In this document: in pieces, positions 18,069 to 27,479 of the stretch
How the letters are laid out: every line of letters begins with the position of its first letter
Numbering within the stretch: the first letter of the stretch is position 1
Assembly: GCF_025685685.1 (NCBI RefSeq)
Contig: NZ_JAGSYH010000001.1
Coordinates: forward strand, 837,975-901,974
Direction of reading: 5' to 3'
Length of the DNA stretch: 64,000 nt
From: Acidicapsa dinghuensis
GTDB lineage: Bacteria > Acidobacteriota > Terriglobia > Terriglobales > Acidobacteriaceae
The notes under the pieces: generated by a model
Seen by the model: the letters and a program-made list of their open reading frames with translations, nothing else
Databases searched by the model: none
Told to the model about the DNA's origin: nothing
Made by a program: the position numbers and the translations under genes

Positions 18069-19046
18069 ATGAATCAGTTCAACTACCTGCATCCCGCAAG
18101 CACCGATCAAGCCGTCAGCTCCGCTTCCAGCGACGGCAGCAAATTCATCGCCGGCGGCACCACCCTCGTCGATCTCATGAAGCTCTACGTGGAAAACCCC
18201 TCCACGCTCGTCGACGTCAACGACCTTCCACTTGCCCAGGTCGAGTCCCTGCCCAACGGTGGCCTCCGCGTTGGCGCCATGGTCCGCAACAGCGACCTCG
18301 CCTTCCATCCCACGGTGAAAGAAAAATACGCCGTCCTCTCCGAAGCACTCCTCTCGGGAGCATCCCCACAGCTCCGCAACATGGCCACAACAGGCGGCAA
18401 TCTTCTCCAGCGCACGCGCTGTCCCTATTTCCGCGATGTCACCGCAGGCCCCTGCAACAAGCGCAACCCAGGCACGGGCTGCTCAGCCATCGACGGATTC
18501 AATCGCACCATGGCCATCCTCGGCACCAGCGATCACTGCATCGCCACGCATCCTTCTGACATGGATGTCGCGATGACCGCGCTCGAAGCTCTCATCTTCA
18601 TCGAAGGTCCCAAAGGCAAGCGCAGCGTCCCCATCAACGACTTCTACAAGCTCCCCGGCGACACGCCCCATATCGAAAATGTCCTTGAACCCGGCGAGCT
18701 CATCACTCACGTTGAGATCCCGCCGGCCATCAGCACCAAACAGCACTACCTCAAGCTCCGCGATCGCGCCTCATACGAGTTCGCGCTGGCATCTGCCGCA
18801 GTCGTAGCCAGAGTCGAAGGCGGACACATTCACTCCGTTCGCATCGCCATGGGAGGCGTCGGCACCCGCCCTTGGCGAGCCCACGAAGCGGAAGCAGTCC
18901 TGACCGGCAAACCCGCCACCCCCGCTCATTTCCAGGCCGCCGCCGAAGCAGCCCTGCGCGGCGCAAAGCCTCACACAGAAAATGCCTTCAAGGTAGAGCT
19001 GGCAAAGCGCTGCGTTATACGCGCACTCAAAGTAGCCACCGCATAA
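18069..19046 (+). CDS. paoB: FAD/[4Fe-4S] subunit of aldehyde oxidoreductase (PaoB-like)
   Basis: A 325-residue FAD-binding subunit. FAD contacts are seen in FIAGGTTLVDLMKL and ATTGGNLLQRTRCPYFRD. The latter is followed by further cysteines in GPCNKRNPGTGC and SDHCIATHPSD; this four-cysteine set is the extra [4Fe-4S] site that distinguishes PaoB from ordinary xanthine dehydrogenase FAD subunits. ATG 18069 follows GGGGGTCGGA; an upstream TTG at 18057 is less likely. There is no signal peptide, which fits export bound to PaoA. Spacing to paoA is 127 bp and to paoC 25 bp. Confidence 0.9.
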   Translation: MNQFNYLHPASTDQAVSSASSDGSKFIAGGTTLVDLMKLYVENPSTLVDVNDLPLAQVESLPNGGLRVGAMVRNSDLAFHPTVKEKYAVLSEALLSGASPQLRNMATTGGNLLQRTRCPYFRDVTAGPCNKRNPGTGCSAIDGFNRTMAILGTSDHCIATHPSDMDVAMTALEALIFIEGPKGKRSVPINDFYKLPGDTPHIENVLEPGELITHVEIPPAISTKQHYLKLRDRASYEFALASAAVVARVEGGHIHSVRIAMGGVGTRPWRAHEAEAVLTGKPATPAHFQAAAEAALRGAKPHTENAFKVELAKRCVIRALKVATA

Positions 19047-19071
19047 GCAATTCGGAGCAAGGAGAAAGACC

Positions 19072-21348
19072 ATGGCGAACGGCGCAATGGATGACGCAAG
19101 CCTGAACACCGCAACCACCAGCATCATCGGCGCAGCAGTTCCCCGCATCGACGGACCGTTCAAGGCCACAGGTACGGCGCAATATACCGCGGACTTTCAC
19201 TTCCCCAATCTCGTCCACGCCGTCCCCGTTCAAAGCACCATCGCCAACGGCACGATTCGCAAGCTGGACACAGCAAAAGCTGAGAGCATGCCCGGCGTCC
19301 TGCTCGTTCTGCACAAAGACAATATTGGCAAGCTCTACCGCGTCATTCCCAACGACTTCAGCGCCACATCCAGCGAAGCCCGGCCACCATTCGAAGACAC
19401 CAGAATTTTCTACTGGGGCCAGTACGTCGCCGTCGTCATCGCCGAAACCCTCGAGCAGGCAACCGCCGCCGCCAAAGCCGTCCAGGTCGAATACGACTCA
19501 GCGCCCGCATCACTCAAGCCAAGCCTCGCTGACTACGCAGGCAAGCGCAAATCCGTTTCCAAACGTGGCGACGTCAACAAAGCCTATGAAGAAGCGCCCG
19601 TCAAAGTCGATCAGCTTTACGTCACTCCCGTAGAAACGCATAACCCCATCGAGATGCACGCCAGTGTCGCCGTGTGGGATGGTGACAACGTCACCCTTTA
19701 CGAAACAACGCAAGGCGTCTGGAATGCCAAGCTCGCCATGGCCCAAATACTCGGCATCCCCAGCGAAAACGTGCAGATCATCACCAAATATCTGGGCTCC
19801 GGCTTCGGCGGCAAGCTCTTCCCATGGCCTCACTCCGCCATGGCCGCGGTCGCGGCAAAGCGCCTCAACCGCCCCGTCAAGCTAAGCGTCAACCGCCGCA
19901 TGATGTTTTCCAATGTCGGCCATCGCCCACGCTGCGAACAGCAAATGAAGATCGGTGCCACCAAAGACGGCAAGCTCGTCGCCCTACGCCAGGACTACCT
20001 CAATCACACCTCCTTCATTGACGACATCGACGAGGGCTGCGGCGAGTGTACGCCTTACCTCTACAGCGTTCCCAATCTCGAAGTCACCTCAGCACTCGTC
20101 CAGCGCAACACCGGCACACCGTCTCCCATGCGCGGCCCCGGCGCAGTCCCCGGCCTCTTCGCAATGGAGTCCGCCATGGACGAGATGGCCATCGCGCTCA
20201 ACATCGATCCAGTCGAGCTTCGCCTCCGCAACGAACCAGAAAAAGACGAGAGCACAGGACAAAAGTTCTCCTCACGCCACCTCAAGGAATGCCTCGAAAC
20301 TGGTCGCGAAAAATTCGGCTGGAGCAAGCGCAACCCCGCCATCGGCTCCATGCGCGGCACAGGCAGCCAGGCCGGCAAAATCCTCGGCTGGGGCATGGCC
20401 GCCGCAAGCTGGGGAGCTTTCCGCTTCGGCGCCAACGCTTCCGTCGAGCTATGCCCCAACGGCCGCGTCTGCGTCCGTTCCGCCACACAGGACATCGGCA
20501 CCGGCACCTACACCATCTTCGCCCAGGTTCTGCATGACAAGATCGGCGTCCCGCTCGACCGCATCGACGTCTTCCTCGGCGATACTGCGCATCCAGAGGG
20601 CGCAATGTCCGGCGGCTCATGGGCCACAGCAAGCTGCATTCCTTCTCTCGTCATGGCCTGCGACAACGCCAAACGCACATTGCTGCGTCTCGCCGTTGAA
20701 ACCGAGGGCTCGCCGCATCACAACCACGACGCAGCCAAACTCGAACTAACCTCAGGCTTCGTCCATCCCAGCGACCAGCCCTATCATCAAGGCATTCCCT
20801 TCGAGGAGATCATTCGCATCGCCCGCGTCAGCGGCGTCACCGGCCAGGGCCGCACCGTCTCCACCTTTGAAGATCCCAAAGCCAAAGACTTCTCGCTCCA
20901 CTCCTACTCCGCCGTCTTCGTCGAAGTCGAGTGGGAGCCTGACATCGCCCGCCTTCGCGTAAGCCGCGTCGTCTCCGTCATCGACGGCGGCAAAATCATC
21001 AATCGCAAAGCCGCCGCCAATCAGATCATGGGTGCCGTCGTCATGGGCGTAGGCATGGGCCTGCTCGAAGAAACCCGCTACGACCAGCGCAATGGGCAGC
21101 CCATCAACGGCAGCATGGCCGATTACCTGGTTGCCACCTGCCCCGACTCACCCACCATCGACGTAACCTTCCTCGACTATCCCGACCTTGTCATGAACGA
21201 GTACGGAGCACGAGGAGTAGGCGAAATCGGCCTCGCCGGGGTAGCTCCAGCCATCACCGCAGCCGTCTACCACGCAACCGGAATCCGCGTACGCGAACTG
21301 CCCGTGCGCATCGAAGATTTACTCAAGTCAAACATCCGCGAGGCGTAA
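19072..21348 (+). CDS. paoC: Molybdenum-cofactor catalytic subunit of aldehyde oxidoreductase (PaoC-like)
   Basis: A 758-residue catalytic subunit of the xanthine oxidase family that oxidises aldehydes with water, holding molybdopterin (cytosine dinucleotide in PaoC). Domain start VPRIDGPFKATGTAQYTAD, GSGFGGK in the molybdopterin region, RGPGAVPGLFAMESAMDE, and the active-site glutamate in ARGVGEIGLAG near residue 716. SD AAGGAGAAAG precedes the ATG. There is no signal peptide; it would be exported as a folded complex with the Tat subunit. Substrate range is not predictable; family members detoxify aromatic and other aldehydes. Confidence 0.92.
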   Translation: MANGAMDDASLNTATTSIIGAAVPRIDGPFKATGTAQYTADFHFPNLVHAVPVQSTIANGTIRKLDTAKAESMPGVLLVLHKDNIGKLYRVIPNDFSATSSEARPPFEDTRIFYWGQYVAVVIAETLEQATAAAKAVQVEYDSAPASLKPSLADYAGKRKSVSKRGDVNKAYEEAPVKVDQLYVTPVETHNPIEMHASVAVWDGDNVTLYETTQGVWNAKLAMAQILGIPSENVQIITKYLGSGFGGKLFPWPHSAMAAVAAKRLNRPVKLSVNRRMMFSNVGHRPRCEQQMKIGATKDGKLVALRQDYLNHTSFIDDIDEGCGECTPYLYSVPNLEVTSALVQRNTGTPSPMRGPGAVPGLFAMESAMDEMAIALNIDPVELRLRNEPEKDESTGQKFSSRHLKECLETGREKFGWSKRNPAIGSMRGTGSQAGKILGWGMAAASWGAFRFGANASVELCPNGRVCVRSATQDIGTGTYTIFAQVLHDKIGVPLDRIDVFLGDTAHPEGAMSGGSWATASCIPSLVMACDNAKRTLLRLAVETEGSPHHNHDAAKLELTSGFVHPSDQPYHQGIPFEEIIRIARVSGVTGQGRTVSTFEDPKAKDFSLHSYSAVFVEVEWEPDIARLRVSRVVSVIDGGKIINRKAAANQIMGAVVMGVGMGLLEETRYDQRNGQPINGSMADYLVATCPDSPTIDVTFLDYPDLVMNEYGARGVGEIGLAGVAPAITAAVYHATGIRVRELPVRIEDLLKSNIREA

Positions 21349-21412
21349 GGCTGCTATATCTCGCCCAGCGCCCAGTGGAATCGCTCACAGCATCGAAACT
21401 ACAATATCCGTA

Positions 21413-22525
21413 ATGAGTGACCTGCATCAGATCCTGCCCCTTTGGCGCGAGCTCTCCAGCTCCGGGCAGGACTACGTGCTCGCAACGGTCGTGCAGGTCG
21501 ATGGCTCCGGCTACCGCAAACCCGGCGCTCGCATGATCGTCACTGCAGATGGCCAGCACGTAGGCACCATCAGCGGAGGATGCCTCGAAGCCGAAGTAGC
21601 CCGAAAAGCCTTCTGGTACACCCAGTCCGGCCCCGTCCTGCGCCAATACTCCACCCACCCCGACGATGGTGATGTTCCTTACGGCATGGGCTGTGGAGGC
21701 ATAATTCACGTCTTCCTCGAACGCAGCGTCACCGCCAACGCCGTCATGGAGCAAATCGCCCACCGCTTCAACTCACGCGAGCCTCTCGCCATTGCCACAA
21801 TCCTCGATGGAGACAACACCAGTCAGCGAGCCTTCTGGCCCGATGACACCATCGAGCAGGATTGGAATACAGGCGTAGCCAACCTCGCTTACGAGAGTTT
21901 TCTAAACCGTCATACCTTCTGCACCAATATCGAAAATGAAGGTCAAACCGTCAGGGTTTTCGTCGAGTGGTTACCGGCCCGCACAGGCCTCTTCGTCTTC
22001 GGCGCAGGAGACGACGCAATTCCGCTCGTTAAGTTCGCCTGCCAGATGGGCTGGTTCATTACCGTCCTCGACGGACGCGCGCATCTCGCCACACGGGTTC
22101 GTTTCCCCGAAGCGCACGAAGTATACGCTCCCACCCCTGACATCCTGTCCAGCCTCACAACCCGCCCGGGTGACACTGCCGCTCTACTCACGCACAGCCT
22201 TGAACAAGACACATGCGCGCTCAGCTTCGCGCTGGACCAGAACCTCGCTTACATCGGTGTACTAGGCCCTCGACGCCGCACGGAGCAGATCCTTGCCACT
22301 CTTGCCGCTGAACGCTCCGGATCGGCATCGATTGAAGATCGCGTTGCCTTCTGGATGCACCGCCTGCATGCACCGATGGGGCTCGACCTCGGCGGCAACA
22401 CACCGGCAGACATCGCACTTGCAGCGATAGCGGAAATTCAGCAATGCCTGAGCCACACTACCGGCAAGTCATTGAGTGAACTGCGATCAAATGCCCAGGC
22501 CGCTCGCATGGAAGCATCTGCGTGA
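21413..22525 (+). CDS. paoD: XdhC/PaoD-type molybdenum-cofactor insertion chaperone
   Basis: A 370-residue cytosolic chaperone that binds the molybdenum cofactor and loads it into the catalytic subunit. The N-terminal XdhC/CoxI domain reads VDGSGYRKPGARMIV and GTISGGCLEAEVARKAF, and the C-terminal Rossmann domain has LFVFGAGDDAIPLVKFACQ and IGVLGPRRRTEQIL. It lies 64 bp after the catalytic gene, completing a paoABCD-like order. TACAAT at 21399-21404 sits 8 bases before the ATG and might be an internal -10. The gene ends convergent to the TPR gene; repeated ATGCATGAA words lie at 22533-22552. Confidence 0.88.
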   Translation: MSDLHQILPLWRELSSSGQDYVLATVVQVDGSGYRKPGARMIVTADGQHVGTISGGCLEAEVARKAFWYTQSGPVLRQYSTHPDDGDVPYGMGCGGIIHVFLERSVTANAVMEQIAHRFNSREPLAIATILDGDNTSQRAFWPDDTIEQDWNTGVANLAYESFLNRHTFCTNIENEGQTVRVFVEWLPARTGLFVFGAGDDAIPLVKFACQMGWFITVLDGRAHLATRVRFPEAHEVYAPTPDILSSLTTRPGDTAALLTHSLEQDTCALSFALDQNLAYIGVLGPRRRTEQILATLAAERSGSASIEDRVAFWMHRLHAPMGLDLGGNTPADIALAAIAEIQQCLSHTTGKSLSELRSNAQAARMEASA

Positions 22526-22565
22526 AGCACATCATGCATGAAACATGCATGAATCTTCCGTCGCG

Positions 22566-23399
22566 CTATTGCCTCATCTTCTGTTCGCTCAACAGCTCCC
22601 GGAAGCCCTCAAAGTTATGCAGCGTGGCAAACTCCTTATCCGACAGTATCTTCCTGCGGTCGGCAAACCCTTCATCAATCGCCATCCGCAGATATTCCAC
22701 CGCCCGATCGTTCATGCCAACCTTGGCATAACTTTTTGCGAGATAGAAGTTCATAGCCCCACGTTGCATGGCAGGCGTAGGATCGCCAACCCGTAACACG
22801 TGCATCCGCTCAAATACCTCGGGATCGAGTGAAAGTGCTTGCTGATAGCACACCCATCCCTTGCTGAAATCGTGCTTGGCCAGCATATCCGTCCCGAGAT
22901 TTTTGTAAATCAGCGCGGAGTCCGGTCGAAGCTTGAGCGCCTTTCGATACATGTGCTCTGCGTGACGATAGTCTTTCAGCGAGTAATAGATTGACCCCAG
23001 GTTATTCAGCGCATCCGCGTTGTGCGGATCGAGCTTGATTGCCCGCTCATAGCTCTTGCGCGCATCCTGCTCCAGTAGCAGTTGTTGTTGTGCAATGCCA
23101 ATCTGGTTCCAGGTCTTTGCCGTCCGGGGCTCAACCTGCAGATACTCCGCAAGCGCTGCCTGATACTCCCGCCGAACCATCAGTAGATCCGCCATCTCCT
23201 GATGCGAAAGCTTTGGAACAGGTGTCGGTGATGCAGTAACCGAGCTGGCCGGCTTGACCGCCACGGAAACCTGAACTTCCGAGGCCCCCTGAGCGTCGAT
23301 CTGCGTGGAGAGGGGAATTATCAGCATGAGGGCTGGAAACATCGTGCGTACAAGGTGCCGCCAGTTGTGCTTTCCAAATCCCGATTGCAGGTGAGTCAT
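22566..23399 (-). CDS. Secreted TPR-repeat protein
   Basis: A 277-residue protein with a hydrophobic export segment (LVRTMFPALMLIIPLSTQIDAQG) and about four TPR units from residue 60: EYQAALAEYLQVEPRTAKTW, ARKSYERAIKLDPHNADALN, HAEHMYRKALKLRPDSALIY, DFSKGWVCYQQALSLDPEVF. TPR scaffolds mediate protein interactions; nothing indicates the partner. Such short secreted TPR proteins are common in acidobacteria. It is convergent with the pao operon and lies downstream of a LysR gene on the same strand with a 200-bp gap (23400-23599) that shows no gene. Confidence 0.8.
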   Translation of the reverse strand: MTHLQSGFGKHNWRHLVRTMFPALMLIIPLSTQIDAQGASEVQVSVAVKPASSVTASPTPVPKLSHQEMADLLMVRREYQAALAEYLQVEPRTAKTWNQIGIAQQQLLLEQDARKSYERAIKLDPHNADALNNLGSIYYSLKDYRHAEHMYRKALKLRPDSALIYKNLGTDMLAKHDFSKGWVCYQQALSLDPEVFERMHVLRVGDPTPAMQRGAMNFYLAKSYAKVGMNDRAVEYLRMAIDEGFADRRKILSDKEFATLHNFEGFRELLSEQKMRQ

Positions 23400-23599
23400 A
23401 TTACGTCACCCCGCACCGCCTGGGCCTGTTGCCTCTTGTTTCATTTCGATAAAGCGGTCAGTCAGGCAGCGCATCGGCAGTCAAATTGAAATGACCACCA
23501 ATCTTTGCCGGAAATTTTGACAGTTCTGGATTCCATCGTCAAGCTGTTATGCCCCGAAAAGTACACCGGCTCTCCACTTCCAGCACCAATTTCGCAACA

Positions 23600-24520
23600 T
23601 TATGCACTATGCGGCTTTGGCTTTGTGCCGGTTTCCGGTCCTGCGGTCCCACGCGTGGCTACTTCCAGAAAAGCGTGTTCCGCACGCGTCAAACGCTTGT
23701 CTTTGAGGCATATCAGCCCAAGCTCACGATATACATGCATTCCACTGACTCGAACCGTCTTCAGCTCTCCAGCAGCCACATCGTGGGCCACATTGGCCTG
23801 CGGCAGAAATCCAACGCCGATTCCGGCCGCGATCAACCGCTTCAGCAACTCACTCGACTCCAGTTCCATCGCGATACGCGGTCTCGCATCTTTGCTCTGA
23901 AAAAACTGGTCGATCTTCTGCCTCTGGCTTCCCTGCCGCGTCATCAGCAGGGGAAATTGCATGATTTGATCGAGTTCGACCGAACTCGTCAGCGCCAGTG
24001 GATGCGAAGCCGGAGCCACCAGCACCACTTCATCTCGGTGAATGGCATGCACCATCAGCCGATTATCCCGCACTGGCAATGACACAATTCCGAAATCCAC
24101 TTCACGGTTAACGATCGACTCCAGCGTGCGCGTGCGTTCCGCTCGCACAATGCTAAGTTGCACTCGGCTGTATAGCTTCTTGAACTCAGCAAACACCTGC
24201 GGCAGCACATACAAACTCGCCGCCTCGCTTGTACTCACCGAAAGCACGCCGCGCGGCGAACGATACAGCTCGCTGATACCAGCGAAGATATGGCTCTGGC
24301 ACTGCAGGCAATGCTCTGCAAACGGCTCAAATAGCCGTCCCGCAGCAGTCATGCTGACTTTGCCGCCCTCACGATCGAAGAGACGCGCTCCCACCTCAGT
24401 CTCAAGTGATCGAATCTGCGCCGAAATCGCTGGTTGCGTTATGCCCAACTGGCTGGCCGCGCGCGAAAAACTCTTCAGGCGACTCACCAGCTGAAACGTT
24501 CTAAGCTGTTCAAAATCCAT
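23600..24520 (-). CDS. LysR-family transcriptional regulator
   Basis: A 306-residue regulator: winged-helix domain at residues 1-60 (MDFEQLRTFQLVSRLKSF, AASQLGITQPAISAQIRSLE, ARLFDR) and a periplasmic-binding-like effector domain (SVSTSEAASLYVLPQVFAEF, VNREVDFGIVSLPV, IAAGIGVGFLPQANV). Length is normal. The effector is unknown. The nearest possible target is not adjacent in the usual divergent way: the neighbour upstream, a MocR regulator, is on the same strand 149 bp away. Confidence 0.92.
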   Translation of the reverse strand: MDFEQLRTFQLVSRLKSFSRAASQLGITQPAISAQIRSLETEVGARLFDREGGKVSMTAAGRLFEPFAEHCLQCQSHIFAGISELYRSPRGVLSVSTSEAASLYVLPQVFAEFKKLYSRVQLSIVRAERTRTLESIVNREVDFGIVSLPVRDNRLMVHAIHRDEVVLVAPASHPLALTSSVELDQIMQFPLLMTRQGSQRQKIDQFFQSKDARPRIAMELESSELLKRLIAAGIGVGFLPQANVAHDVAAGELKTVRVSGMHVYRELGLICLKDKRLTRAEHAFLEVATRGTAGPETGTKPKPHSA

Positions 24521-24669
24521 GTGGGTCGTCGGATCTGCTCTATCTATGAGGCTGCTTTCAAGTTATGTGTAGCCAATCATAAACCAGATCGCCGCCAAAA
24601 GAATGGAATCGGCGCTCACGCCCGCCGACTCCCCGCGCTGCGCGCTCTATCGCTCTTTACTTATAGGCT

Positions 24670-26154
24670 TCATTTATAGGTTTCGATGAGCGCTTTCAAC
24701 TGCCTCACCGTTCGCCGGATATGATCTCGCGGCGTGCTGCCGAATCCGAGCACGAATCCCTGCTTCGGATGGTCTCCCATGTATGACGGAGAAAGCGGCC
24801 ACAGCCACAATCGCTCCTTCGCCGCGCGTTGAGCAATCTCCACATCCGCAACTCCACCGGGAAAAGTCACCGCCAGGTGCATCCCCGCCTCGACGCCGTG
24901 AATCTCAACCGCCCCGCCAAATTCCTCGCGCACGCTGTCAGCCAGAATCGTGCGCTTTTCCCCGTACAACTGGCGCATCTTGCGCAAATGCCGCGCGAAG
25001 TGCCCCTCGGTAATGACGTCGGTCAGCACTTCCTGATACAGATACGGCGGAAAAATATCCATCAGATGACGCACAGCAACAAAGCGCTGCACCAAATCCT
25101 CCGGAATCACAATGTAGCCCAGCCGCAGCGAGGCAAACAGCACTTTGCTGAATGTCCCGATATAAATCACCCGCGAATTCACATCCAGCCCATGCAGCGA
25201 CGCAATCGGCAGGCTCTCATACCGGTATTCGCTGTCATAGTCGTCTTCAATGATCCAGGCCCCCGCCTGCTGCGCCCAGTTCAGCAACTGCAACCGCCGC
25301 GAGGCGCTCATCGTCGATCCCAGTGGATACTGATGCGATGGCGTTACAAACGCGGCTCGCGCCTTGCGATTCTTAGCCATCCCCGCATTCACATCCAATC
25401 CCTCGCGATCCACCGGAACCGGTATCAACTTGCAGCCCGCCGCCAGCAGCACATTGCGTTCCAGCCGATAGCCAGGTTCCTCAATCCATACCGGATCTCC
25501 CGGATCGAAAAGCACACGAGCTGTAATATCCAGCGCCTGCTGCGAACCGGAAACAATCATCACCTGGTCCGCCTCGCACTTCACGCCTCGCGCGCTGCGC
25601 AGATACTCCGCAATCGCCTTGCGAAAGCGCTCCGTACCCATGGGATCGATGTGATGGATTGCATTCAGTTGCGGGTTCTTCGTATGCCGCGCCACCAACG
25701 AAGACCAGATCGTAAACGGAAACTCCTCGATCGCAGGCTGGTGCACTCCAAACGCGCCCCATCCACGAATCGCTGCATGGTACTCAAAATCTGGATACTG
25801 CAACGACCGACGCGAGACGCTGCGCGGCCCCGACGGCTCGCGTGTAGGCTCCTTCGGCGGCAGCGATACCGACATCTTCTGCTCTGGTAGCGACGTCGAT
25901 ACAAATGTTCCCGATCCGACACGGCTCTCGAAATATCCTTCCGCCAGCAGTTGCGCATACGCATTCAATACCGGAAACCGCGACACATGCATCTCCGCCG
26001 CGAGTTCCCTGCTCGACGGTATCTGCTGCCCCGGCCTTAGATCCCGGCGCAGAATCGCAGACCGGAATCCGTCATAGATTTGCCGGTGCAGCGGTACCTT
26101 TGCGTTGCGATCGATCGAAAATACTGGGAGCAATCCAGACGCTATTCGATTCAC
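24670..26154 (-). CDS. MocR/PdxR-type GntR regulator with aminotransferase domain
   Basis: A 494-residue fusion of an N-terminal GntR winged helix (VPLHRQIYDGFRSAILRRDL, SSRELAAEMHVSRFPVLNAY) with a fold-type I PLP aminotransferase-like domain. The PLP lysine lies in YIGTFSKVLFASLRLGY, with SGSQQALDITARVL and IEDDYDSEYRYE upstream. In PdxR, PLP acts as effector to control vitamin B6 genes; other MocRs control GABA or taurine genes. No obvious target is adjacent. The GTG at 26154 is preferred because a -10 hexamer ends 6 bases before it; the frame remains open to 26211. Confidence 0.88.
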   Translation of the reverse strand: MNRIASGLLPVFSIDRNAKVPLHRQIYDGFRSAILRRDLRPGQQIPSSRELAAEMHVSRFPVLNAYAQLLAEGYFESRVGSGTFVSTSLPEQKMSVSLPPKEPTREPSGPRSVSRRSLQYPDFEYHAAIRGWGAFGVHQPAIEEFPFTIWSSLVARHTKNPQLNAIHHIDPMGTERFRKAIAEYLRSARGVKCEADQVMIVSGSQQALDITARVLFDPGDPVWIEEPGYRLERNVLLAAGCKLIPVPVDREGLDVNAGMAKNRKARAAFVTPSHQYPLGSTMSASRRLQLLNWAQQAGAWIIEDDYDSEYRYESLPIASLHGLDVNSRVIYIGTFSKVLFASLRLGYIVIPEDLVQRFVAVRHLMDIFPPYLYQEVLTDVITEGHFARHLRKMRQLYGEKRTILADSVREEFGGAVEIHGVEAGMHLAVTFPGGVADVEIAQRAAKERLWLWPLSPSYMGDHPKQGFVLGFGSTPRDHIRRTVRQLKALIETYK

Positions 26155-26160
26155 ACCGCC

Positions 26161-26166
26161 ATTATA
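26161..26166 (-). promoter_or_regulatory. Promoter of the MocR gene (candidate leaderless start)
   Basis: Perfect TATAAT on the minus strand, preceded at 16 bp by TTGGCG. The GTG of the regulator begins 6 bases downstream, about where transcription should start. Confidence 0.5.
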
Positions 26167-26238
26167 GTGGTCAGAGCTCCCCCGCCAAACTAAGCTAGCC
26201 AGAATAGCCACTCAAATCCCTTTGCAAACCTCCTCTTT

Positions 26239-27207
26239 TTAACCCACCGGAACCAGCGCCAGAGCAGGCAGTTCTTCTTTCGGCGCATGTTCAAGCGTCA
26301 CCGCCGTTGGCGTAGCTCCCAGATGATGCGTCTGTTCGCTCGACACAAACTGCACCAGCCCATGCTTCTGATCAAACGTGAGCACAAACCCCTGCATCGC
26401 GCTCGATCCTAGATTGGCCAGCGGAAACGCCGATTCAATCTCCACAAACGGTCGCGAAAACACATAGTCTCCCAGATGCACATCCCCTGCAAGCTGCGCG
26501 GACCTGAGCACAAATCGTGTTGATAACGACTCGGCAAATCCAAACAGAGTCGGATCCATGCCAAACTTCAGTCTCGACGCAAACGCATCCGGTATGCTCA
26601 GCCCCGTTCCTCCCGAGTCGATCTGCGCCTGCATCTCGAGATCGCTTATCTTCAGCGAAATGATCGGAATTCCGTACGGTGTCTGGAACGGTAAAACGGA
26701 ACCGCCGGCATCCTGTGCGATAGCTCCCTCTGAGAGCGAAAGCTGCCGGTGCGGATAATCCAGCGTCAACAGATACTGGCGAAACAATCCAAATCCCAGC
26801 AGTCCGTCACAGCTTCCATCCGCCTGACTCAGCGCATGTCTGACAGCCCGGACTCCCTTAAACTCGACACCCGCCACATTGAGCGTCTCAATCGCAACCA
26901 CCGACACGTGCTGCCCGCCCTGATGACTGGGATCTGTGAGATGCACCGCTCCAACGACTGGCAGATGCAAATCATCCGCCAGCGCACTTGAAACAAACGC
27001 CTCTCCCGCCGTCCCGGTATCGACAATGAAACGGTAAGGTCCTTTACCGTTGACCATCACCTGAACAAAAGGCTTGTCGTGAGTGAGTTCAAATGAGGTG
27101 ACATGCAAGACATTCTGCGTGGCGAAAACAGGCACACCGCACAACATCGCAGTAACGCTCCACCACAAGCAGTTCAGCATTTGCTTCCAGACCGCGTGAG
27201 TCGGCAT
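26239..27207 (-). CDS. Secreted retropepsin-like aspartic protease
   Basis: A 322-residue protein with an N-terminal signal region (LNCLWWSVTAMLCGVPVFA). Two aspartyl-protease motifs occur: YRFIVDTGTAGEAFVS near residue 60 and MQAQIDSGGTGLSIPDAF near 190, giving both catalytic aspartates in one chain, so it could act as a monomer. It belongs to the bacterial gag-polyprotein-type/PDZ-less retropepsin relatives; natural substrates are unknown. The ATG at 27207 has GGTGGGA upstream; a GTG at 27222 is possible. Confidence 0.82.
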   Translation of the reverse strand: MPTHAVWKQMLNCLWWSVTAMLCGVPVFATQNVLHVTSFELTHDKPFVQVMVNGKGPYRFIVDTGTAGEAFVSSALADDLHLPVVGAVHLTDPSHQGGQHVSVVAIETLNVAGVEFKGVRAVRHALSQADGSCDGLLGFGLFRQYLLTLDYPHRQLSLSEGAIAQDAGGSVLPFQTPYGIPIISLKISDLEMQAQIDSGGTGLSIPDAFASRLKFGMDPTLFGFAESLSTRFVLRSAQLAGDVHLGDYVFSRPFVEIESAFPLANLGSSAMQGFVLTFDQKHGLVQFVSSEQTHHLGATPTAVTLEHAPKEELPALALVPVG

Positions 27208-27287
27208 CGCGCACCATCCCACCTGCGGAACGCGCCCTCCCTGCTACATGTTCGGCTCTGCCAGGAGACCAATCAGACTGGTTACCA

Positions 27288-27410
27288 GCGCAATTGCGCC
27301 TCAAAAGGCAACCACGATCTCTTCATGCGCAGTTAGGGCTTCCGACGCTCCGCTCGCACCGCCGCCGTCCGCAACGGTACATAACCATTGAGCGCCTTGC
27401 GGGGCTCAAT
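27288..27410. repeat. Intergenic palindromes between protease and ICL/PEPM genes
   Basis: A perfect 12-bp palindrome GCGCAATTGCGC at 27288-27299 and a hairpin ATTGAGC (27387-27393) with GCTCAAT (27404-27410) lie in the 272-bp gap 27208-27479. The second stands about 70 bp after the ICL/PEPM stop and could end its transcript, although no T-run follows. No gene is seen in the gap. Confidence 0.4.
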
Positions 27411-27479
27411 CAGCCATAACCACTCGACCAGCGGTCTGCATAACCAGACCCAAATGCTGCGCCAGATGGACCAGCAATG

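Noticed and set aside
19955..20749. 264-codon plus-strand ORF inside paoC
   Set aside because: Alternative frame of the catalytic subunit with composition typical of a shadow (serine/alanine/proline runs).
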